DNA from: Cercis canadensis | Taxonomy: Eukaryota > Streptophyta > Magnoliopsida > Fabales > Fabaceae | Length of the DNA stretch: 64,000 bases | Assembly (NCBI GenBank): GCA_003255065.1 | Contig: QAOA01001436.1 | Coordinates: 1,141,986 to 1,205,985, forward strand | Direction: 5' to 3' | Shown: one piece after another, positions 47,701-61,239 of the stretch | How positions within the stretch are numbered: the first letter of the stretch is position 1 | How the letters are laid out: each line of letters begins with the position of its first letter | The notes under the pieces: generated by a model | The model's database searches: none | Told to the model about the DNA's origin: nothing | What the model saw: the letters and a program-made list of their open reading frames with translations, nothing else | Translations under genes and position numbers: made by a program

Positions 47701-49062
47701 GAATCTGGCCCGAGACCCTGTTTCGATTCGTCCCTCTATCTGACTTAGAAAATTTTTGTCGGTTTCACTATAGATGACCTGGGACCTAGTTTCGTTTCGT
47801 CCTTGTATCTGACTCGGATATTTTTCTTTGGTTTCACTGTATCTGACCTGGGACCATGTTTTAGTTCGTCCCTATATCTAACTCGGATATTTTTCTTTGG
47901 TTTCACTATATCTGACCTGGTACCCTGTTCTGGTTCGTCCCTATATCTAACTCGGATATTTTACTTGGGTTTCACTGTATTTGGGAAGGGATTTTTTCCT
48001 AGAGAGTCAATGTATCTGGCCCGGGAACCTGTTTCGAGTCGTACCTGTATCTGACTCGGAAAATTTTCTTGGGTTTTACTGTATCTGGGAACGTACTGTT
48101 TCCTGGTGAGTCATTGAATGTGGCCCGGGACCCTGTTTCGGTTCGTCCCTCTATCTAACTCGGATATTTTTCTTTGGTTTCACTATATCTGACCTGGTAC
48201 CCTGTTCTGGTTCGTCCCTATATCTAACTCGGATATTTTTCTTGGGTTTCACTGTATTTGGGAAGGGGATGTTTCCTAGAGGGTCAATGTATCTGGCCCG
48301 GGACCCTGTTTCGAGTCGTCCCTGTATCTGACTCGGACAATTTTCTTGGGTTTCACTGTATCTGGAAAGCTACATTTTCCTGGTGGGTCATTGAATCTGG
48401 ACCGGGACCCTATTTCGGTTCGTCCTTCTATCTGACTTAGAAATTTTTTGTTGGTTTCACTGTATATGACCGGGGACCTAGTTTCGTTTCGTCCTTGTAT
48501 CTGACCCGGATATTTTTCTTTGGTTTCACTGTATCTGACCTGGAACCCTGTTTCAGTTCGTCCCTATTTCTAACTCGGATATTTTTCTTGGGTTTCACTT
48601 TATTTGGGAAGGGGTTGTTTCCTAGAAGGACAATGTATCTGGCCCGGGAACCTGTTTCGAGTCGTCCCTGTATCTGACTCGAATAATTTTCTTGGGTTTC
48701 ACTGTATCTGGAAAGGTACATTTTCCTGGTAGGTCATTGAATCTGGACCGGGACCCTGTTTCGGTTCGTCCTTCTATCTGACTCATATATTTTTCTTTGG
48801 TTTCACTATATCTGACCTAGGACCCTGTTTCGGTTCGTCCCTGTATTTGACTCGGATATTTTTCTTGGGTTTCACTATATTTGGGAAGGGACTGTTTCCT
48901 GGTGGGTCATTGTATCTAGCCCGTGACCCTGTTTCGATTCGTCCTTGTATCTGACTCGGATATTTTTCTTTGGTTTCACTGTATCTGACCTGGGACCATA
49001 TTTCAGTTCGTCCCTATATCTAACTCGGATATTTTTCTTTGGTTTCACTATATCTGACCTGG

Positions 49063-49603
49063 TACCCTGTTCCGGTTCGTCCCTATATCTAACTCGGATA
49101 TTTTACTTGGGTTTCACTGTATTTGGGAAGGGATTTTTTCCTAGAGAGTCAATGTATCTGGCCCGGGACCCTGTTTCGAGTCGTCCCTGTATCTGACTCG
49201 GATAATTTTCTTGGGTTTCACTGTATCTGGGAAGGTACTGTTTCCTAGTGGCTCATTGAATCTGGCCCGGGACCCTGTTTCGGTTCGTCCTTCTATCTGA
49301 CTCAGATATTTTTCTTTGGTTTCACTATATCTCACCTAGGACCCTGTTTCGGTTCGTCCTTGTATCTGACTCAGATATTTTTCTTTCGTTTCTCTGTATC
49401 TGACTTGGGATCCTGTTTCGGTTCGTCCCTATATCTAACTCGGATATTTTTCTTATGTTTCACTGTATTTAGGAAGGGGGTTTTTCCTAGAGGGTCAATG
49501 TATCTAGCCCGGGACCCTATTTCGAGTCGTCCCTGTATCTGACTTGGATAATTTTCTTGGGTTTCACTGTATCTGAGAAGGTACTGTTTCTTGGTAGATC
49601 ATT
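49063..49603 (+). repeat. Duplication, copy I2 (partner 47160-47700)
   Basis: Second copy of the block described at 47160. It is nearly identical over its whole length, with differences such as CTTGGTAGATCATTG for CTTGGTAAGTCATTG near the right edge. Confidence 0.78.
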
Positions 49604-52600
49604 GAATCTGGCCCGAGACCCTGTTTCGGTTCGTCTCTCTATCTGACTCAGATATTTTTCTTTGGTTTCACTATATCTGACCTAGGACCCTGTTTCGATT
49701 CGTCCCTGTTTCTGACTCGGATATTTTTCTTGGGTTTCACTGTATTTGGGAAGGGACTGTTTCCTGGTGGGTCATTGTATCTGGCCTGTGACCCTGTTTC
49801 GGTTCGTCCCTCTATCTGACTCAGATATTTTCTTGGGTTTCTCTGTAGTTGGGAAGGGAATGTTTCCCATTGGGCATTGTATCTGGCCTGTGACCCTGTT
49901 TCGGGTCGTTCCTGTATCTGGTTCGGATATTTTTCTTTGGTCTCACTATATCTGACCTGGTACCCTGTTTCGGTTCGTCCCTATATCTAACTCGGATATT
50001 TTACTTGGGTTTCACTGTATTTGGGAAGTTGTTTTTTCCTAGAGGGTCAATGTATCTGGCCCGGGACCCTGTTTCGAGTCGTCCCTTTATCTGACTCGAA
50101 AAATTTTCTTGGGTTTCACTGTATCTGGGAAGGTACTGTTTCCTGGTGAGTCATTGAATGTGGCCCGGGACCCTGTTTCGGTTCGTCCCTCTATCTGACT
50201 CAGAAATTTTTCTTTGGTTTCACTGTATCCGACCTGGGACCCTGTTTCGGTTCGTCTTTATATCTAACTCGGATATTTTTCTTGGGTTTCACTGTATTTA
50301 GGAAGGGGATGTTTCCTAGAGGGTCAATGTATCTGGCCCGGGACCCTGTTTCGAGTCGTCCCTGTATCTGACTCGGATAATTTTCTTCGATTTCACTGTA
50401 TCTGGAAAGGTACATTTTCCTGGTGGGTCATTGAATTTGGACCGGGACCCTGTTTCAGTTCGTCCTTCTATCTGACTTAGAAATTTTTTGTTGGTTTCAC
50501 TGTATATGACCTGGGACCTAATTTCGTTTCGTCCTTATATCTGACTCGGATATTTTTCTTTGGTTTCACTGTATCTGACCTGGGACCCTATTTCAGTTCG
50601 TGCCTATATCTAACTCGGATATTTTTCTTCGGTTTCACTATATCTAACCTGGTACCCTGTTTCGGTTCGTCCCTATATCTAACTCGGATATTTTACTTGG
50701 GTTTCACTGTATTTAGGAAGGGGTTTTTTCCTAGAGGGACAATCTATCTGGCCCGGGACCCTGTTTCGAGTCGTCCATGTATCTGACTCGGAAAATTTTC
50801 TTGGTTTTCACTGTATCTGGGAAGGTACTGTTTCCTGATAAGTCATTGAATGTGGCCCGGGACCCTGTTTCGGTTCGTCCCTCTATCTGACTCAGAAATT
50901 TTTCTTTGGTTTCACTGTAGCTGACCTGGTACCCTGCTTCGGTTCGTCCCTATATCTAACTCGGATATTTTACTTGGGTTTCACTGTATTTGGGAAAGGG
51001 TTTTTTCCTAGAGAGTCAATATATCTGGCCCGGGACCCAGTTTCGAGTCTTCCCTGTATCTGACTCGGATAATTTTCTTGGGTTTCACTGTATCTGGGAA
51101 GGTACTGTTTCCTGGTGGGTTATTGAATCTGGCCCGGGACCCTGTTTCGGTTCGTCCTTCAATCTGACTTAGAAATTTTTTGTTGGTTTCACTGTATATG
51201 ACCTGGGACCTAGTTTCATTTCGTCCTTGTATCTGACTCGGATATTTTTCTTTATTTTCACTGTATCTGACCTGGGACCCTGTTTCAGTTCATGCCTATA
51301 TCTAACTCGGATATTTTTCTTTGGTTTCACTATATCTGACCTGGTACCCTGTTTCGGTTTGTCCCTATATCTAACTCGGATATTTTACTTGGGTTTCACT
51401 GTATTTGGGAAGGGGTTTTTTCATAGAGAGTCAATGTATCTAGCCCGAGACCCTGTTTCAAGTCGTCCCTGTATCTGACTCGGAAAATTTTCTTGGGTTT
51501 CACTGTATCTGGGAAGGTACTGTTTCCTGGTGAGTCATTGAATGTGGCCCGGGACCCTATATCTAGTCGTCCCTGTATCTGACTCGGATAATTTTCTTGG
51601 GTTTCACTGTATCTGGCAAGGTACTTTTTCCTGGTGGGTCATTGAATCTGGCCCGGGACCCTGTTTCGGTTCGTCCTTCTATCTGACTCAGATATTTTTC
51701 TTTGGTTTCACTATATCTCACCTAGGACCTTGTTTCGGTTCGTCCTTGTATCTGACTCAGATATTTTTCTATCGTTTCTCTGTATCTGACTTGGGATCCT
51801 GTTTCGGTTCGTCCCTATATCTAACTCGGATATTTTTCTTATGTTTCACTGTATTTGGGAAGGGGTTTTTTCCTAGAGGGTCAATGTATCTAGCCCGGGA
51901 CCCTATGTCGAGTCGTCCCTGTATCTGACTTGGATAATTTTCTTGGGTTTCACTGTATCTGAGAAGGTACTGTTTCCTGGTAGGTCATTGAATCTGGCCC
52001 GGGAACCTGTTTCGGTCGTCCCTCTATCTGACTAAGATATTTTTCTTTAGTTTCACTATATCTGACCTAGGACCCTGTTTCGATTCGTCCATGTTTCTTA
52101 CTCGGATATGTTTCTTGGGTTTTACTGTATTTGGGAAGGGACTGTTTCCTAATGGGTCATTGAATCTGGCCCGTGACCCTGTTTCGGTTCGTCCCTCTAT
52201 CTGACTCAAATATTTTCTTGTGTTTCTCTGTAGTTGGGAAGGGACTGTTTCCTGTTGGGCATTGTATCTGGCCTGTGACCCTGTTTCGGGTCGTTCCTGT
52301 ATCTGGGTCGGATATTTTTCTTTGGTTTCACTATATCTGACCTGGTACCCTGTTTCGGTTCGTCCTTGTATCTGACTCAGATATTTTTCTTTGGTTTCTC
52401 TGTATCTGACTTGGGATCCTGTTTCGGTTCGTCCCTATATCTAACTCGGATATTTTTCTTATGTTTCACTGTATTTGGGAAGGGGTTTTTTCCTAAAGGG
52501 TCAATGTATCTAGCCCGGGACCTTATTTCGAGTTATCCCTGTATCTGACTTGGATAATTTTCTTGGGTTTCACTGTATCTGAGAAGGTACTGTTTCCTGG

Positions 52601-54639
52601 TAGGTCATTGAATCTGGCCCGGGACCCTGTTTCGGTTCGTCCCTATATCTGACTCAGATATTTTTCTTTAGTTTCACTATATCTGACCTAGGACCCTGTT
52701 TCGATTCGTGCTTGTTTCTGACTCGGATATTTTTCTTGGGTTTCACTGTATTTGGGAAGGGACTGATTCCTAGTGGGTCATTGAATCTGGCCCGTGACCC
52801 TGTTTCGGTTCGTCCCTCTATCTGACTCAGATATTTTCTTGGGTTTCTCTGTAGTTGGGAAGGGACTGTTTCCTGTTGGGCATTGTATCTGGCCTGTGAC
52901 CCTGTTTCGGGTCGTTCCTGTATCTGGCGTGGATATTTTTCTTTGGTTTCACTATATCTGACCTGGTACCCTGTTTCGGTTCGTCCCTATATCTAACTCG
53001 GATATTTTACTTGGGTTTCACTGTATTTGGGAAGGGGTTTTTTCATAGAGAGTTAATGTATCTAGCCCGAGACCCTGTTTCAAGTCGTCCCTGTATCTGA
53101 CTCGGAAAATTTTCTTGGGTTTCACTGTATCTCACCTAGGACCCTGTTTCGGTTAATCCTTGTATCTGACTCAGATATTTTTCTTTCGATTCTCTGTATC
53201 TGACTTGGGATCCTGTTTCGGTTCGTCCCTATATCTAACTCGGATATTTTTCTTATGTTTCACTGTATTTGGGAAGAGGTTTTTTCCTAGAGGGTCAATG
53301 TATCTAGCCCGGGACCCTATTTCGAGTCGTCCCTGTATCTGACTTGCATAATTTTCTTGGGTTTCACTATATCTGAGAAGGTACTGTTTCCTGGTAGGTC
53401 ATTGAATCTGGCCCGGGTCCCTGTTTCGGTTCGTCCCTCTATCTGACTAAGATATTTTTCTTTAGTTTCACTATATCTGACCTAGGACCCTGTTTCGATT
53501 CGTTCCTGTTTCTTACTCGGATATTTTTCTTGGGTTTTACTGTATTTGGGAAGGGACTGTTTCCTAGTGGGTCATTGAATCTGGCCCGTGACCCTGTTTT
53601 GGTTCGTCCCTCTATCTGACTCAGATATTTTCTTGGGTTTCTCTGTAGTTGGGAAGGGACTGTTTCCTGTTGGGCATTGTACCTGGCCTGTGACCCTGTT
53701 TCGGTTCGTCCCTATATCTAACTCGGATATTTTACTTGGGTTTTGATTGTATTTGGGAAAGGGTTTTTTCCTAGAGTTTCAATCTATCTGGCCCGGGACC
53801 CTGTTTCGATTCGTCCCTATATCTGACTCGGAAAATTTTCTTGGGTTTCACTGTATCTGGGAAGGTACTGTTTCCTAGTGAGTCATTGAATCTGGCCCGG
53901 GACCCTGTTTCGGTTTGTCCCTCTGTCTGACTCAGATATGTTTCTTTGGTTTCACTATATCTGACCTAGGACCCAGTTTCGGTTCGTCCGTGTATATGAC
54001 TCGGATATTTTTCTGGGGTTTCACTATATTTGGGAAGGTACTGTTTCCTGGTGGGTCATTGTATCTGGCCCGTGACCCTGTTTCGATTCGTCTTTGTATC
54101 TCACCCATATATTTTTTTTGGGTTTCTCTGTAGTTGGGAAGTGACTTTTTCCCGGTGGGTCATTAAATCTGGCCTGTGACCCTGTTTCGGGTCGTCCCTG
54201 TATCTGGCTCGGATATTTTTCTTTTGTTTCACTGTATCTGACCTGGGACCCTGTTTCGGTTCGTACTTGTATCTGACTCGGATATTTTTGGTTTCACTGT
54301 ATCTGACCTGGGACCCTATTTCGGTTCGTCCCTATATCTAACTCGGATATTTTTCTTTGGTTTCACTATATCTGACCTGGTACCCTGTTTCGGTTCGTCC
54401 CTATATCTAACTCGGATATTTTACTTGGGTTTCACTGTATTTGGGAAGGGGTTTTTTCCTAGAGAGTCAATGTATCTGGCCCGGGACCCTGTTTCGAGTC
54501 GTCCCTGTATCTAACTCGGAAATTTTACTGGGGTTTCACTGTATTTGGGAAGGGTTTTTTTCCTAGAGAGTCAATGTATCTAGCCCGGGACCCTGTTTCG
54601 AGTCGTCCAAGTATCTGACTCGGATAATTTACTTGGGTT

Positions 54640-56460
54640 TCACTGTATCTGGAAAGGTACATTTTCCTGGTGGGTCATTGAATCTAGATCGGGACCCTGT
54701 TTCGGTTCGTCCTTCTATCTGACTTAGATATTTTTTTTTGGTTTCACTGTATATGACCTGGGACCTAGTTTTCGTTTCGTCCTTGTATCTGACTCGGATA
54801 TTTTTCTTTGGTTTCACTGTATCTGACCTGGGACCCAGTTTCAGTTCGTTCCTATATCTAACTCGGATATTTTTCATTGGTTTTACTATATCTGACCTTG
54901 TACCCTGTTTCGGTTCGTCCCTATATCTAACTCGGATATTTTACTTGGGTTTCACTGTATTTGGGAAGGGGTTTTTTCCTAGAGAGTCAATGTATCTGGC
55001 CCGGGACCCTGTTTCGAGTCGTCCCTGTATCTGACTCGGATAATTTTCTTGGGTTTCAGTGTATCTGGGAAGGTATTGTTTCCTAGTGGGTCATTGAATC
55101 TGGCCCGGGACCCTGTTTCGGTTCGTCCTTCTATCTAACTCAGATATTTTTCTTTGGTTTCACTATATCTCACCTAGGACCCTGTTTCGGTTCGTCCTTG
55201 TATCTGACTCAGATATTTTTCTTTCGTTTCTCTGTATCTGACTTGGGATCCTGTTTCGGTTCGTCCCTATATCTAACTAGGATATTTTTCTTATGTTTCA
55301 CTGTATTTGGGAAGGGGTTTTTCCCTAGAGGGTCAATGTATCTAGCCCGGGACCCTATTTCGAGTCGTCCCTGTATCTGACTTGGATAATTTTCTTGGGT
55401 TTCACTGTATTTGGGAAGGGACTGTTTCCTAGTGGGTCATTGTATCTGGCCCGTGACCCTGTTTCGGATCGTCCCTCTATCTGACTCAGATATTTTCTTG
55501 GGTTTCTCTGTAGTTGCGAAGGGACTGTTTCCCGTTGGGCATTGTATCTGGCCTGTGACCCTGTTTCGGGTCGTTCCTGTATCTGGCTCGGATATTTTTC
55601 TTTGGTTTCACTATATCTGACCTGGTACCCTATTTCGGTTCGTCCCTATATCTAACTCGGATATTTTACTTGGGTTTCACTGTATTTGGGAAAGGGTTTT
55701 TTCCTAGAGTTTCAATCTATCTGGCCCGGGACCCTGTTTCGAGTCGTCCCTGCATCTGACTCGGAAAATTTTCTTGGGTTTCACTGTATCTGGGAAGGTA
55801 CTGTTTCCTAGTGAGTCAATGAATCTGGCCCGGGACCCTGTTTCGGTTTGACCCTCTGTCTGACTCAGATATTTTTCTTTGGTTTCACTATATTTGACCT
55901 AGGACCCAGTTTCTGTTCGTCCCTGTATCTGACTCGGATATTTTTCTGGGGTTTCACTATATTTGGGAAGGGACTGTTTCCTGGTGGGTCATTGTATCTG
56001 GCCCGTGACACTGTTTCGATTCGTCCTTGTATCTCACCCGTATATTTTTCTTGGGTTTCTCTGTAGTTGGGAAGTGACTTTTTCCCGGTGGGTCATTAAA
56101 TCTGGCCTGTGACCCTGTTTCGGGTCGTCCCTGTATCTGGCTCGGATATTTTTCTTTTGTTTCACTGTATCTGACCTGGGACCCTGTTTCGGTTCATACT
56201 TGTATCTGACTCGGATATTTTTCTTTGGTTTCACTGTATCTGACCTGGGACCCTATTTCGGTTCGTCCCTATATCTAACTCGGATATTTTTCTTTGGTTT
56301 CACTATATCTGACCTGGTACCCTGTATCGGTTCGTTCCTATATCTAACTCGGATATTTTACTTGGGTTTCACTGTATTTGGGAAGGGGTTTTTTCCTAGA
56401 GAGTCAATGTATCTGGCCCGGGACCCTGTTTCGAGTCGTCCCTGTATTTAACTCGGATAT
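54640..56460 (+). repeat. Large duplication, copy J1 (partner 57512-59330)
   Basis: About 1.8 kb matched at offsets of 2870-2872 bp. Shared variants include TTTTCATTGGTTTTAC, GACCTTGTACCC, CTAACTAGGATATTT, TTTTTCCCTAGAGGG, CCTAGAGTTTCAATC, TCTGGGGTTTCACTATATTTGG and GGGAAGTGACTTTTTCCC. The space between the copies holds the 104-bp monomer run and a 415-bp tandem pair. Confidence 0.8.
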
Positions 56461-57104
56461 TTTACTGGGGTTTCACTGTATTTGGGAAGGGTTTTTTTCC
56501 TAGAGAGTCAATGTATCTGGCCCGGGACCCTGTTTCGAGTCGTCCCTGTATCTAACTCGGATATTTTACTTGGGTTTCACTGTATTTGGGAAGGGGTTTT
56601 TTCCTAGAGAGTCAATGTATCTGGCCCGGGACCCTGTTTCGAGTCGTCCCTGTATCTAACTCGGATATTTTACTTGGGTTTCACTGTATTTGGGAAGGGG
56701 TTTTTTCCTAGAGAGTCAATGTATCTGGCCCGGGACCCTGTTTCGAGTCGTCCCTGTATCTAACTCGGATATTTTACTTGGGTTTCACTGTATTTGGGAA
56801 GGGGTTTTTTCCTAGAGAGTCAATGTATCTGGCCCGGGACCCTGTTTCGAGTCGTCCCTGTATCTAACTCGGATATTTTACTTGGGTTTCACTGTATTTG
56901 GGAAGGGGTTTTTTCCTAGAGAGTCAATGTATCTGGCCCGGGACCCTGTTTCGAGTCGTCCCTGTATCTAACTCGGATATTTTACTGGGGTTTCACTGTA
57001 TTTGGGAAGGGTTTTTTTCCTAGAGAGTCAATGTATCTGGCCCGGGACCCTGTTTCGAGTCGTCCAAGTATCTGACTCGGATAATTTACTTGGGTTTCAC
57101 TGTA
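56377..57104 (+). repeat. Pure run of seven 104-bp L1 monomers
   Basis: The TTTGGGAAGGG start recurs at 56377, 56481, 56585, 56689, 56793, 56897 and 57001, every interval exactly 104 bp, with no S monomer between. The four at 56585-56897 look the same by eye. Those at 56481 and 57001 share a variant (TACTGGGGTTTC before the start and GGGTTTTTTTCC). This is the mirror case of the S-only run at 18400: here the L1 unit alone was amplified. Because 104 is not divisible by 3, no long frame is open here. Confidence 0.93.
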
Positions 57105-57417
57105 TCTGGAAAGGTACATTTTCCTGGTGGGTCATTGAATCTGGATCGGGACCCTGTTTCGGTTCGTCCTTCTATCTGACTTAGATATTTTTTTTTGGTT
57201 TCACTGTATATGACCTGGGACCTAGTTTCGTTTCGTCCTTGTATCTGACTCAGATATTTTTCTTTGGTTTCACTATATCTGACCTGGGACCCAGTTTCAG
57301 TTCGTCCCTATATCTAACTCGGATATTTTTCATTGGTTTTACTATATCTGACCTTGTACCCTGTTTCGGTTCGTACCTATATCTAACTCGGATATTTTAC
57401 TTGGGTTTCACTGTATT
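57003..57417 (+). repeat. 415-bp HOR unit in the right domain, copy 1
   Basis: L1 57003-57106, L2 57107-57210 (TGGAAAGGTACATTTTCC start), S 57211-57279, 57280-57348 and 57349-57417. The L-L-S-S-S order and total of 415 bp match the core at 24887, although the monomer sequences have diverged (GACCTAG, GACCTTGTACCC, TTTTACTTGGG). The unit's L1 is the last one of the preceding 104-bp run. Confidence 0.92.
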
Positions 57418-57832
57418 TGGGAAGGGGTTTTTTCCTAGAGAGTCAATGTATCTGGCCCGGGACCCTGTTTCGAGTCGTCCCTGTATCTGACTCAGATAAT
57501 TTACTTGGGTTTCACTGTATCTGGAAAGGTACATTTTCCTGGTGGGTCAATGAATCTGGATCGGGACCCTGTTTCGGTTCGTCCTTCTATCTGACTTAGA
57601 TATTTTTTTTTGGTTTCACTGTATATGACCTGGGACCTAGTTTCGTTTCGTCCTTGTATCTGACTCGGATATTTTTCTTTGGTTTCACTGTATCTGACCT
57701 GGGACCCAGTTTCAGTTCGTCCCTATATCTAACTCGGATATTTTTCATTGGTTTTACTATATCTGACCTTGTACCCTGTTTCGGTTCGTCCCTATATCTA
57801 ACTCGGATATTTTACTTGGTTTTCACTGTATT
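57418..57832 (+). repeat. 415-bp HOR unit in the right domain, copy 2
   Basis: Starts exactly 415 bp after copy 1 and keeps the same order. It differs at a few positions (for example GGTCAATGAATC for GGTCATTGAATC in L2, TCGTCCCTATATC for TCGTACCTATATC in the last S). The next L1 starts at 57833. Confidence 0.92.
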
Positions 57833-59330
57833 TGGGAAGGGGTTTTTTCCTAGAGAGTCAATGTATCTGGCCCGGGACCCTATTTTGAGTCGTCCCTTTA
57901 TCTGACTCGGATAATTTTCTTTGGTTTCACTGTATTTGGAAGGTAGTGTTTCCTAGTGGGTCATTGAATCTGGCTCGGGACCCTGTTTCGGTTCGTCCTT
58001 TTATCTAACTCAGATATTTTTCTTTGGTTTCACTATATCTCACCTAGGACCCTGTTTCGGTTCGTCCTTGTATCTGACTCAGATATTTTTCTTTTGTTTC
58101 TCTGTATCTGACTTGGGATCCTGTTTCGGTTCGTCCCTATATCTAACTAGGATATTTTTCTTATGTTTCACTGTATTTGGGAAGGGGTTTTTCCCTAGAG
58201 GGTCAATGTATCTAGCCCGGGACCCTATTTCGAGTCGTCCCTGTATCTGACTTGGATAATTTTCTTGGGTTTCACTGTATTTGGGAAGGGACTGTTTCCT
58301 GGTGGGTCATTGTATCTGGCCCGGGACCCTGTTTCGGTTCGTCCCTCTATCTGACTCATATATTTTCTTGGGTTTCTCTGTAGTTGGGAAGGGACTGTTT
58401 CCCGTTGGGCATTATATCTGGCCTGTGACCCTGTTTCGGGTCGTTCCTGTATCTGGCTCGGATATTTTTCTTTGGTTTCACTATATCTGACCTGGTACCC
58501 TGTTTCGGTTCGTCCCTATATCTAACTCGGATATTTTACTTGGGTTTACCTGTATTTGGGAAAGCATTTTTTCCTAGAGTTTCAATCTATCTGGCCCGGG
58601 ACCCTGTTTCGAGTCGTCCCTGCATCTGACTCGGAAAATTTTCTTGGGTTTCACTGTATCTGGGAAGGTACTGTTTCCTAGTGAGTCATTGAATCTGGCC
58701 CGGGACCCTGTTTCGGTTTGTCCCTCTGTCTGACTCAGATATTTTTCTTTGGTTTCACTATATCTGACCTAGGACCCAGTTTCGGTTCGTCCCTGTATCT
58801 GACTCGGATATTTTTCTGGGGTTTCACTATATTTGGGAAGGGACTGTTTCCTGGTGGGTCATTGTATCTGGCCCGTGACCCTGTTTCGATTCGTCCTTGT
58901 ATCTCACCCGTATATTTTTCTTGGGTTTCTCTGTAGTTGGGAAGTGACTTTTTCCCAGTGGGTCATTAAATCTGGCCTGTGACCCTGTTTCGGGTCGTCC
59001 CTGTATCTGGCTCGGATATTTTTCTTTTGTTTCACTGTATCTGACCTGGGACCCTGTTTCGGTTCGTACTTGTATCTGACTCGGATATTTTTCTTTGGTT
59101 TCACTGTATCTGACCTGGGACCCTATTTCGGTTCGTCCCTATATCTAACTCGGATATTTTTCTTTGGTTTCACTATATCTGACCTGGTACCCTGTTTCGG
59201 TTCGTCCCTATATGTAACTCGGATATTTTACTTAGGTTTCATTGTAATTGGGAAGGGGTTTTTTCCTAGAGAGTCAATGTATCTGGCCCGGGACCCTGTT
59301 TCGAGTCGTCCCTGTATCTAACTCGGATAT
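57512..59330 (+). repeat. Large duplication, copy J2 (partner 54640-56460)
   Basis: Second copy of the block described at 54640. A few 1-2 bp indels shift the offset between 2870 and 2872 bp. It begins inside the second 415-bp unit at 57418. Confidence 0.8.
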
Positions 59331-61239
59331 TTTACTTGGGTTTCACTGTATTTGGGAAGGGGTTTTTCCCTAGAGAGTCAACGTATCTGGCCCGGGACCC
59401 TGTTTCGAGTCGTCCCTGTATCTAACTCGGATATTTTACTGGGGTTTCACTGTATTTGGGAAAGGGTTTTTTCCTAGATAGTCAATGTGTCTGGCCCGGG
59501 ACCCTGTTTCGAGTCGTCCATGTATCTGACTCAGATAATTTACTTGGGTTTCACTGTATCTGGAAAGGTAAATTTTCCTGGTGGGTCATTGAATCTGGAT
59601 CGGGACCCTATTTCGGTTCGTCCTTCTATTTGACTTAGATATTTTTTTTTTGGTTTCACTGTATATGACCTGGGACCTAGTTTCGTTTAGTCATTGTATC
59701 TGACTCGGATATTTTTCTTTGGTTTCACTGTATCTGACCTGGGACCCAGTTTCAGTTCGTCCCTATATCTAACTCGGATATTTTTCATTGGTTTTACTAA
59801 TCTGACCTTGTACCCTGTTTTGGTTCGTCCCTATATCTAACTCGGATATTTTAATTGGGTTTCACTGTATTTGGGAAGGGGTTTTTTCCTAGAGAGTCAA
59901 TGTATCTGGCCCGGGACCCTGTTTCGAGTCGTCCCTGTATCTGACTCGGATAATTTTCTTGGGTTTCACTATATCTGGGAAGGTACTGTTTCCTAGTGGG
60001 TCATTGAATCTGGCCCGAAACCCTGTTTCGGTTCGTCCTTCTATCTGACTCAGATATTTTTCTTTGGATTAACTATATCTCACCTAGGACCCAGTTTCGG
60101 TTCGTCCTTGTATCTGTCTCAGATATTTTTCTTTGGTTTCTCTGTATCTGACTTGGGATCCTGTTTCGGTTCGTCCCTATATCTAACTAGGATATTTTTC
60201 TTATGTTTCACTGTATTTGGGAAGGGGTTTTTCCCTAGAGGGTCAATGTATCTAGCCCGGGACCCTATTTCGAGTCGTCCCTGTATCTGACTTGGATAAT
60301 TTTCTTGGGTTTCACTGTATCTGAGAAGGTACTGTTTCCTGGTAGGTCATTGAATCTGGCCCGGGACCTTGTTTCGGTTCGTCCCTCTATCTGACTCAGA
60401 TATTTTTCTTTGGTTTCACTGTATCTGACCTGGTACCTTGTTTCGGTTCGTCCCTATATCTAACTCGGATATTTTACTTGGGTTTCACTGTATTTGGGAA
60501 GGGGTTTTTTCCTAGAGAATAAATGTATCTGTCCCGGGACCCTGTTTCGAGTCGTCCCTGTATCTAACTCGGATATTTTACTTGGGTTTGACTGTATTTG
60601 GGAAGGGGTTTTTTCCTAGAGACTCGATGTATCTAGCCCGGGACCCTGTTTCGAGTCGTCCATGTATCTGACTCAGATAATTTACTTGGGTTTGACTGTA
60701 TCTGGAAAGGTACATTTTCCTGGTGGGTCATTGAATCTGGATCGGGACCCTGTTTCGGTTCGTCCTTCTATCTGACTTAGAAATTTTTTGTTGGTTTCAC
60801 TGTATATGACCTGGGACCTAGTTTCATTTCGTCCTTGTATCTGACTCGGATATTTTTCTTTATTTTCACTGTATCTGACCTGGGACCCTGTTTCAGTTCA
60901 TGCCTATTTCTAACTCGGATATTTTTCTTTGGTTTCACTATATCTGACCTGGTACCCTGTCTCGGTTCGTCCCTATATGTAACTCGGATATTTTACTTGG
61001 GTTTCATTGTATTTGGGAAGGGGTTTTTTCCTAGAGAGTCAATGTATCTGGCCCGGGACCCTGTTTCGAGTCGTCCCTGTATCTAACTCGGATATTTTAC
61101 TTGGGTTTCACTGTATTTGGGAAGGGGTTTTTTCCTAGAGAGTCAATGTATCTGGCCCGGGACCTTGTTTCGAGTCGTCCCTGTATCTAACTCGGATATT
61201 TTACTGGGGTTTCACTGTATTTGGGAAGGGGTTTTTTCC

